Under the pieces are notes generated by a model, which worked only from the letters and a program-made list of their open reading frames with translations, ran no database searches and was not told the DNA's origin. Below are positions 56,347-64,000 of a DNA stretch of 64,000 bases, piece after piece. Made by a program: the position numbers and the translations under genes. The DNA is from Elephas maximus indicus (Eukaryota; Chordata; Mammalia; Proboscidea; Elephantidae), in the NCBI RefSeq assembly GCF_024166365.1, contig NC_064821.1, positions 52,479,093-52,543,092 on the forward strand, read 5' to 3'. The stretch's first letter is position 1; every line of letters begins with the position of its first letter.

Positions 56347-57399
56347 TTGATGGAATATCAGTTGAGATGTTTCAACAAACAGATGCATCACCGGAGGTGC
56401 TCACTTGTCTATGCCAAGAAATATGGAAGACTGCCTCCTGACCAACTGACTGGAAGAGATCCATATTTATGCCTATTCCCAAGAAAGGTGATCCGGATGA
56501 ATGTGGAAATTATAGAACAATATCATTAATATCACCCAATCAAAATTTTGCTGAAGATCATTCAAAAACGGCGCAGCAGTATATCGACAGGGAACTGCCA
56601 GAAGTTCAGGCTGGTTTCAGAAGAGGCCGTGGAACCAGGGATATCATTGCTGATGTCAGATGGATCCTGGCTGAAAACAGAGAATACCAGAAGGAATTTT
56701 ACCTGTGTTTTATTGACTATGCAAAGGCATTCGATGGTGTGGATCATAACAAACTATGGATAACATTGCGAAGAATGGGAATTCCAGAACACTTAATTGT
56801 GTGCATTAGGAACCTTTACATAGATCAAGAGGCAGTTGTTCAGACAGAACAAGGGGATACCGATTGGTTTAAAGTCAGGAAAGATGTGCGTCAGGGTTGT
56901 ATTCTTTCGCCATACCTATTCAGTCTGTAAACTGAGCAAATAATGTGAGAAGCTAGACTATATGAAGAAAAACAGGGTATCAGGATTGGAGGAAGATTCA
57001 TTAACAATCTCTGTTATGCAGATGACACAACCTTGCTTGCTGAAAGTGAAAAGGACTTGAAGCACTTCCTAATGAAGATCAAAGACCACAGCCTTCAGTA
57101 TGGATTGCACCTCAACATAAAGAAAACAAAAATCCTCACAACTGTTCATGATAAATGGAGAAAAGATTGAAGTTGTCAAGGATTTCATTTTACTTGGATC
57201 CACAATCAATAGCCATGGAAGCAGCAATCAAGAAATCAAAAGACGCATTGCATTGGGTAAATCTGCTGCAAAGGACCTCATCAAAGTGTTGAAAAGCAAA
57301 GATGTCACCCTGAAGACTAAGGTGCACCTGACCCAAGCCATGGTAGTTTCAATCGCATCACATGCATGCCAAAGCTGGACAATGAATAAGGAAGACTGA
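56347..57399 (+). pseudogene. RTE reverse transcriptase region, broken frame
   Basis: Frames at 56347-56529, 56469-56930 and 57148-57399 together span fingers, palm and thumb of an RTE-clade RT. A stop after SPYLFSL at 56928-56930 and frameshifts at both ends prevent a full product. Confidence 0.8.
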
Positions 57400-57780
57400 G
57401 GAAGAGTTGATGCCTTTGAATTGTTGTGTTGGTGAAGAATATCGAATATACCATAGACTGCCAAAAGAACTAACAAATCTGTCTTGGAAGAAGTGCAAAC
57501 AGAATGCTCCTTAGAGTCAAGGATGGCGAGACTGCATCTTACATACTTTGGACTTGTTGTCAGGAAGGATCAGTCCCTGGAGAAGGACATCATGTTTGGC
57601 AGAGTACAGGTCAGTGGAAAAGAAGTCCCTCAATGAGGTGGATTGGCACAGTGTCTTCAACAATGAGCTCAAGCATAACAAGGATTGTAAGGATGGTTCA
57701 GGACCAGGCAGTGTTTCATTCTGTTGTGCATAGGATCGCTAAGAGTCAGAACCGACTCGACGGCACCTAACAACAACAAC

Positions 57781-57908
57781 ATGTTTGAGCCCGTTATTGC
57801 AGCCATTGTGTCAATCCATTTCATTGAGGGTCTTCCCCTTGTATGCTAATCCTCTACCAAGCATGCTGTCCTTCTCTAGGGACTGATTGCTCCGGATAAC
57901 ATGTCCAA
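57781..57908 (-). mobile_element. older RTE 3' end, right part
   Basis: This continues the tail from 54567 (GTTATTGCAGCCATTGTGTC) and ends near TGTCCAAAGCCC. The first 12 bases are the duplicated target. Confidence 0.8.
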
Positions 57909-57910
57909 AG

Positions 57911-58066
57911 CCCGTTTCATTGCTGTCAAGTCAATCCTGACTAATAGCCACCCTATAGGACAGAGTAGAACTGCCCCATAGAATTTTCAAGGAGTGCCTG
58001 GTGGATTCAAACTGCTGACCTTTTGGTTAGCAGCCATAGCTCTTAACCACTACACCACCAGATTTT
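57911..58066 (-). mobile_element. AfroSINE, body-deleted form
   Basis: TGCTGTCAAGTCAATCCTGA to CACTACACCACCAGATTTTC. Confidence 0.87.
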
Positions 58067-58324
58067 CCAGAATGTAGGATCAGAAGCAACAATATAGCCA
58101 CAACCTCAAAGATTTAAGACCACAATAGTTTTTTTTAACAAACTCTCTAACCCAAGCAGTTTAGCCAAACTGTTCCTTTTCAAAAACTTATACCTTTTCC
58201 GTTATCCCAATATTGATTCTAGCATTAGTTAGCTTGCATTTTAATGTTTTTTTTTTAAGTCTGTTTTAGAGTTCCTTCTCCTTGCCCTTGAACCCCTGGT
58301 AGGAGAACTATTTTGGGGGTCTAC

Positions 58325-58463
58325 AGTGAGCTATGGCTGCTAAGCAAAAGGTTGGCAGTTGGAATCCATCAGCTGCTCCTTGGAAACTCTATGGGGCAGT
58401 TCTACTCTGTCCTATAGGGTCGCTATGAGTCAGAATTGACTCAACGTCCATGGGTTTGTTTCA
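58325..58463 (+). mobile_element. AfroSINE, 5'-truncated
   Basis: GCTGCTAAGCAAAAGGTTGG to CAACGTCCATGGGTTTG. Confidence 0.85.
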
Positions 58464-59110
58464 TTTTGGTTATATCAATTTAGACCAAATTTGCCTCGGG
58501 ACGCTTTTCATCAGCCACTGGCATGTGGATCTTCCATAGCTTGAGGTGACCACCTGTGCCTGTTAACTGCCTAGCTTGCCTTATGTACACCTTTACCTTC
58601 TGAACACCTCCTATTTCCTTTTCTCCTACTTCCCTTCCCTGTAAAAAAAGGCAACTTTATGACGTCATTGGATAAGAAGCTTTTTGATGTTTGAAAACTT
58701 CTGAAAGAAGAAACTTTCCCTTGTCTTTAACTTTGGTTTTTTCCATCCCTTTCTCTACTGATGAACAGTGGATCTGGTAGTAGCTTCATTGGCCTTTTCT
58801 ATAATTGCTGGTTGTTTTACTCCCAATGCAAATAGCTTTAAAGTTGCATAATTTTGCATGCAGTTTATACATACATGGGAAGCAGATAAAACATAGGTTT
58901 TGAAGCCAAGGATCCCTGCCTGTCTGATGAAGGACAGGCTCCTCAATTCCTCATATGAAAAAAAATGGCGATAAAAAGATCTCCTTCACTGGACTATTCG
59001 GAGAATTTAATCAGATGCAGTTTCCAAGGAGAGTTGAAGACACAGTCAAAATAGCTTCCCAACAACACCTGCCCACATTGGTATGCTTTCGTTTCCTGCA
59101 TCCTTCTCAG
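58464..59110. other. sequence before the AADACL terminal exon
   Basis: Presumed relic of the last AADACL intron. I searched it for the upstream exon encoding the HGGG motif and saw none. The last 20 bases form a plausible splice acceptor. Confidence 0.45.
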
Positions 59111-59881
59111 GTACCGCTTGTGTCCTGACCATCATTCACTTGCCATGGTGCAAGACTGCTTAAATGCCTCCATTCACTTCCTGAAGACACTGAAAACCTA
59201 TGGGGTAGACCCCTCCAGAGTTCTGATCTGTGGAGAAAGCATCGGAGGGGGGATTATGGCTTCTGTCTCCCAGAACTTGGTGGACAGGTGGGATCTTCCC
59301 CAAACCCAAGCTCAGGTCCTCATCTGTCCATTTCTCTAGGGGATCGATTTGCAGCTGCCATCCTTTCAGCAGTACTAAAGCGTCCCTCTCCTCAGCCGGA
59401 AGTTCATGATGACATGTATGTGTAATTTTCTGCTTATTAATCTCTCCTGGTGGGATGCCATCTTGAGGGATGAGTTTATCCCCCCAGAATTCTGGAGGAA
59501 GTTCCAGAAATGGCTCGCTCCCGACCACATACCCAAGAGATTCAAGAAGACCACCTACCGACTGATGGTTCCCAGCCCTTTTAATGAGACTGCCTATCTG
59601 GAGACCCAACCTGTTTTTGATGTAAGATATTCACCTTTAATAGCGGATGATGAGACCATCACTAAGCTTCCTGAGGCCTTCCTGTTGAGCTGTGAGCATG
59701 ACATTCTCCAGGATGACATCTTGCCCTACAAGAAACGACTGGAGGACCAGGGGGTCCCTGTGACATGTTACCACGTGGAGGATGGCTTTCATGGATCTTA
59801 TTTGATAAGAAGCTTTTCTCTTTCCCATGCTCCCTGGAAACTGTGAACGCTCTAGCCAGTTTTATTAAGGGCATCCAATAG
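59111..59881 (+). pseudogene. AADACL3/AADACL4-like terminal exon, inactivated
   Basis: The frame resembles the last exon of arylacetamide deacetylase-like serine hydrolases (hormone-sensitive-lipase-type alpha/beta hydrolases, usually ER-membrane proteins). An AG acceptor with a pyrimidine-rich lead ends at 59110. The catalytic triad regions are visible: GESIGG (nucleophile Ser), the Asp in SCEHDILQDD, and the His in DGFHGS. One frame runs from 59112 but is cut by TAG at 59337-59339 and TAA at 59376-59378. Near 59825-59828 a frameshift moves the conserved C-terminal tail into another frame that ends at TAG 59879-59881. The presence of the acceptor means this is a decayed exon, not a processed copy. 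The upstream exons with the signal anchor and the HGGG oxyanion motif were not found in the window. Position next to DHRS3 supports AADACL4 or AADACL3; I cannot say which. Confidence 0.85.
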
Positions 59882-61002
59882 TAACCCTGGTGTCCTGAGT
59901 TGGGTGTGACAAGTGTGAACTCTAGCATAAGCTGGGTCCTTTGTGAGTTTGATTTTATTGAATAAGGAGATGCCGTGTCAGTCAGTGCCTGGCCCTAGTG
60001 GAGAGGATAAGAAGAGAGCTAAGAAAGACCTTGCTCTGTACTCAAGAAAATCCAAGATATTTTTGATGCTCCTTCCGGCAATCACGGTGTCTAATTCTGG
60101 ACCTAACAACATTCTATCACATTCTCACATTCTCAACCAGGTTAAAGAGATGAAACAAATGCCTTTAAAAATTTGTCAAACCCCTAACACATGAAGTCTG
60201 TGCAGAATAAATGCCCATAACCGGTCATACCGTCAATGGTTATTTGTACTCACAATGCTATAGCTTAGTTTGGAGCCATGGCCCCTGTTGAGGGAGGGGG
60301 CATATAATTGTTCCTAGGGTCAAAGGTTAAGAGCCAAATGTCAACTTAGTTGGTTCCAGCCTATATGAGAAATGCTGTTGCAAAGAAATTCTCACCTAAA
60401 TACAGCCATCATTGGGCTGGACTAAAGGAAGCTTTCAGATAAGATCATGGGAAAGAGGGAAACAGGGGAAGAGGTAGGAGGGAGGGAATGGGGGAAAAGA
60501 GTAGCCTCTGGGTGACTGTGAGCTTTGCCTAAACTCAAGTATTTAATCTGAATTCCAAAAGCTAATCGCTGGCTACCAAGAGGTAGGTTCTCAGAGCCAG
60601 GTCTGTCTTGGGAATCTCTGGATACCTTCTGGGCTACTGGAGTTTTATTCACTAAAGGAGTAAGGTGTGAAACTTCTTTCTTTGGTGAGATATATATTAT
60701 TTCTTCTTTCCTAAATAATCTTGCCTTTGCTCAGCCAGTGCCAGTTTCACTGCTCACAGAGAAGGGGAAGGGAATCTTTGTATTGCATGCACAGGGTAAT
60801 CCACATTAGTTTTTGCATTGAGGTCCCTGTTTGCTAGACACACCTGTAATAGCAGTGAGACACACTGTTGATTAGTCCCACCCAACTGCTGAAGCTTGAG
60901 TCTCTCCTTTCTATGCAACCAAAGCCTCTTTGGGTGTCAAGAACCGCACCTCTGCTTGGTGGAGTGGCTTGGGTCTTGCAAAGGCGGCACGTATACATAC
61001 AA
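59882..61002 (+). other. AADACL 3' flank, no repeat recognised
   Basis: This is moderately AT-rich sequence with no coding resemblance. The first 330 bases may be relic 3'UTR. I saw no SINE or LINE in it. Confidence 0.5.
60205..60210 (+). terminator. candidate polyadenylation signal of the AADACL remnant
   Basis: AATAAA occurs in GCAGAATAAATGCCC about 325 bases after the displaced stop of the AADACL-like exon, a plausible relic of its 3'UTR end. Confidence 0.3.
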
Positions 61003-61603
61003 CAGTGGCATCATAAGGTGAGTGTGGGGCGTGCAGACCGCACTGATTGACACTGTTACAGGAGGTGACACCAAAATGACTGTCTATAAAATTTTCGTGC
61101 AGTATTTCAGCAAAAATTTATCATTTTTTAAAAAATACAGTTTTTGTAAGCCCAGCTTACATGTATTAATATACCTGCAAGGCTAAAACACCATGGTAAT
61201 TTACTTTTTGAGCTTTCTAATAGACTCCGTTCAGAGCTGTCATTATTACCCAATTACATGATGCTTCAAATCATGTGGTTTCATCTGCATGTGTTACAAG
61301 CAGGTACCGTTGTTCTCATTGTTGCTGGTGTTTTCATAGTCACTAAGTTTGTCAAATTTTCTGGTGTTTTAGTTATGATATTGTGGTAGTTAGTATTTGT
61401 GAACCTATATCAATAACTTTTTTGAAAATGAAGTTGTAATTAAAGGGGGAAAAAGTGTGATACATGGGGATTACAATTTAGGAGTAGCATTAGTACAAAA
61501 AACATTACTAATGATCCTGTATGGTCTGGTATGGGAGGAGACTCATGGGGGATGACAATATGAGTTGGCAGACTGGGTGATACCAACTGTAGTGATGCCA
61601 CTG
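61003..61603 (+). mobile_element. hAT-like nonautonomous DNA transposon, copy B
   Basis: The element has terminal inverted repeats CAGTGGCATCA at both ends and 8-bp flanks ACATACAA and CCATACAG that match at six positions, as in hAT insertions. No transposase frame is present. Copy A is at 17608-18563. Confidence 0.72.
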
Positions 61604-61689
61604 CCATACAGGCAATTTAGATACAGCTTCTGGGTTGCAGGGACACACATCATGATCTGTGGGTTATATACAAGCAGCTTTGGTGGGAG

Positions 61690-62062
61690 GGTGTATTAAT
61701 CATCTATTGCTATGTAACAACGTTATTACAAACTTAGGGGCTTAAACAACATACCTTTATTATTCACAGTTTCTGTGGGTCAGGAGTCTCGGCATAGATG
61801 AGCTGGGTCCCTTTCTGCTCTCCAGTGAGCCAAGATATATTCTCTTCAATGAGATCTCGATCTCAATCCTAGAGGTAGTGGCTTTTCCTTATATATGTGA
61901 TTTTTATATTCTTTAGAACTCTCTGTTTCTTACTAGCCAATCCCTTGTTGCTCCAATCATCTGCTATAGCTAATAATTATTTATATTAAACTTTTCTTGT
62001 TCAAATTACTGTGTGTTTTTGGCCTCCTAGTTGTACTCTGACTGATACAGAATTGGTGCCAG
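61690..62062 (+). mobile_element. ERVL-like LTR with primer-binding site
   Basis: An older repeat (TATTAATCATCTATTGCTAT, 61690-61810) is followed by LTR-like sequence with ATTAAA near 61985, ending ACTCTGACTGATACAGAA. TTGGTGCCAGAAGTGGAAC at about 62051 looks like a tRNA-Leu-type primer-binding site as in ERVL. No coding remains. Confidence 0.45.
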
Positions 62063-63045
62063 AAGTGGAACGGTTCCAAGAGGTAGAAATGTAAAGATGG
62101 AATGTGGGGTTGATGTGGTCATATCTTTGGGCCTGAATGCAATGCTGGGGTCCTTGCAAATGGGAAACAGGATGTTAGTGCCAGTGTCACGCAGCGGTAT
62201 CGCAATTAATCGAGCTTTCACCTGTGGTTGATTATGATGGCGTGTCAACTGAGGCACGCACATTGGGAGCCTGCGTTGTGATGGGGATCGGTCAGTTTTG
62301 CCAGCCTGCTGGGCTTGAGATTAGCCATCCTAGAGGCAGGAGAGAGAGGATCCCACCACCACCAAAGAAGAACAGCCAAAACAGAGACAGTGTCCTTTGG
62401 GCCCAGGATTCCTGTGTTGAGAAGCTCCTGGAACCAGGAGACGGAGAGACAGAGAGAGCTTGAGAAGCGGTGGCAGAGAGATGATTGCAGGAGTTGGCAG
62501 GAAGTGGTATGGTGGGCTTCCCTGCCCATGGAGTGAGAGAGCTGAGTGCCTTTGGGCCGAGGTTCACTGGTGGAGTCGGTTGCCTCTGGGTACTTTTTGG
62601 TAGAGCTGAAAGAGCTTTGTAACACTTGCCTGAGCGGGGCAGAGGCCCAGGGCCAGGAAAAGGCCTGAGACCAGGGCTGGGATGGAGTTGTCCTGATGGA
62701 AGAACTGTATGCTGAGCATTCCTTAAGCTGAATTGTAACCTATTACTTCCCTAACAAACCCCATAATCATGAGTATTGTCTGTGAGTTCTGTGTGGCCAC
62801 TGCAAGAACTATTGAACCCAACAGAGAAGTAGAGGGTGCTGTGAGAGGGATAGTAGGTGTCAGAATTGATTAAGATGGTGGAGAGAGGAGGTATGTCTGA
62901 CCTCCACCTCATAGGAATCAGCCTTGGGCTGTTGATCTTGAGTCTCCTTCCCCCTTGTGAAATTAAAGGAGGTCAGACACCACCTTATGCCATTTTTACA
63001 GAGCCCAAGTGACTGCTACAGCTGACCATTAGGAAGTAACAATGA
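62063..63045 (+). other. ERV internal-like noncoding sequence
   Basis: This follows the primer-binding-site-like motif. No gag or pol resemblance was seen in any frame. It may be degraded leader sequence or a MaLR internal region; AGAATTGGTGCC is the only diagnostic motif. Confidence 0.35.
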
Positions 63046-63452
63046 TTATAAAGATTATGGTGTGGCAAAAGTAAATCAAAGCTAAAACATTCAAAAGAGG
63101 GAAACAGAGATGACATTATGTAAAAGACGACAACATTAAAACAAAAAAGAGGGACTGAAAAATGTAGTCATAGCTCTTTCATCTAGAGAGGACGTCAAGG
63201 CCATATAAAGAAAGAAAAGACTGGTTTAAACTTAGAAAAACAGGGGTAAACAGTAAGGTAACCATAAAGGAAACTAACAATCCTGTGCATCAAAATAAAA
63301 AACAAGGAAAACATAAAGACTCAGCAAATACAAAATCGACAACAATGAAAAAGAGGAAAAGAAAATATATGAAGAAAAATGACTCAGCACAGAAAATTAA
63401 GTGGAAAAAAGAAACTGTCAGCAACACACAAAAAAAGGCATCAAAATGACAG

Positions 63453-63474
63453 CACACACACACACACACACACA
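63453..63474 (+). repeat. (CA)n microsatellite inside L1
   Basis: About eleven CA units in the spacer before ORF2. Confidence 0.9.
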
Positions 63475-63541
63475 AAACTCATAGCTATCAATAATTACAC
63501 AGAATGTAAATGGACTAAATGAACCAATAAAGAGACAGAGA

Positions 63542-63925
63542 GTGACAGAATGGATAAAAACACATGATCCATCTATGTGCTGCCTACAAGAGACACACCT
63601 TAGACTTAAAGGCACAATCAAACTAAAACTCAGACGATGGAAAAAAATATATCAAGCAAACAACAATCAAAAAAGAGCAGGAGTGGCAATATTAATTTCT
63701 GACAAAATAGAGTTTAAAGTAAAATCCACCATAAAGGATAAGGAAGGACACTATATAAAGATTAAAGGGCCAATACACCAGGAGGACATAACCATAAGAA
63801 ATATATATGCCCCCAATGACAGGGCTCCAAAATACATAAAACAAACTCTAACAGCATTGAAAAGTGAGATAGACAGCTCCACAATAATAGTAGGAGACTT
63901 CAACACACCTTTCCGTGAAGGATAG
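63542..63925 (+). pseudogene. L1 ORF2 endonuclease fragment
   Basis: The 127-codon frame contains CCLQETHLRLK, VAILISDKIEFK, IRNIYAPNDRA and IIVGDFNTPF, the N-terminal endonuclease. A frameshift ends it at 63925, and homologous sequence continues to the window edge. Confidence 0.82.
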
Positions 63926-64000
63926 TACATCCAGAAAGAAGCTCAATAAAGACGCAGAATATCTAAATGCCACAATCAACCAACTTGACCTCATAGACAT

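Larger units (their letters stand above)
54568..57780 (+). mobile_element. RTE LINE (Bov-B-related clade), full length
   Basis: A 3.2-kb RTE lies between perfect copies of ATGTTTGAGCCC at 54556-54567 and 57781-57792. It starts with CTCATGTGCCTGTCAG and ends in CGACGGCACCTAACAACAAC. The 5'UTR runs to about 54.92 kb. The endonuclease region follows at about 54.92-55.6 kb (IIGTWNVRSMN, IQIYAPTT), then a linker. The RT is at about 56.3-57.4 kb with IPKKGDPDECGNYRTISLIS, FIDYAKAFDGVDHNKL and YADD near 57014. Several frameshifts and stops break the single ORF. The 3' tail is the one shared with AfroSINEs, consistent with RTE-driven SINE mobilisation. Confidence 0.92.
63050..64000 (+). mobile_element. 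L1 LINE, plus strand, runs off the right edge
   Basis: The ORF1-ORF2 spacer is at about 63050-63470 and includes a CA repeat at 63453-63474. The ORF2 start region follows near 63.48 kb with a frameshift. Confidence 0.85.

Noticed and set aside
58464-59110. upstream AADACL exon before the terminal exon
   Set aside because: No HGGG-type coding motif or donor was found in any plus frame.

Overview
This is mammalian nuclear DNA, most likely from an elephant or another paenungulate afrotherian. The window is full of tRNA-derived SINEs of the AfroSINE type (head with a B box like GGTTCGAACCC, tail like GTCGCTATGAGTCGGAATCG). It also holds RTE-clade LINEs whose 3' ends share that tail, and L1 elements with mammalian-type ORF1 and ORF2. 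Ancient L2, MIR, MER5-like and ERVL-like repeats are shared with other placentals. There are no operons, CRISPR arrays or prokaryotic features.

Only two host genes can be supported. At 9369-9563 (minus) lies coding exon 1 of DHRS3, the retinaldehyde reductase, inside a CpG island of about 9.15-10.85 kb. Everything to its left (1-9368) is the start of DHRS3 intron 1. At 59111-59881 (plus) lies the last coding exon of an AADACL3/AADACL4-type arylacetamide deacetylase-like gene, broken by two in-frame stops and a frameshift. In human 1p36.21 DHRS3 (minus) and AADACL4/AADACL3 (plus) are neighbours in this same divergent arrangement, so the window is a syntenic block with a decayed AADACL gene.

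The roughly 49 kb between them is intergenic and built by mobile elements. From 10.9 to 30.2 kb there are scattered SINEs, RTE copies, MIRs and DNA-transposon remnants. From 30.3 to 50.1 kb there is a dense nest of minus-strand L1s. An old L1 (35.09-49.17 kb) was split by an RTE (35.71-37.22 kb) and by a younger, nearly intact full-length L1 (37.55-44.09 kb), and the target-site duplications of both insertions are still readable. From 50 to 54.4 kb there is a SINE cluster, a TGGA-rich low-complexity tract and a hAT-like MITE. From 54.57 to 57.78 kb there is a full-length RTE LINE with a perfect 12-bp target-site duplication. After the AADACL remnant come a 601-bp hAT-like element with a second copy at 17.6 kb, an ERVL-like LTR with primer-binding site, and the 5' half of a plus-strand L1 running off the right edge.

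I found no evidence for a novel multi-gene system. The points most worth checking are the AADACL pseudogene, the near-intact L1 with its short 5'UTR, the chimeric tRNA-Gly/RTE SINEs, the paired hAT-like elements, and a composite nuclear-receptor palindrome in DHRS3 intron 1.
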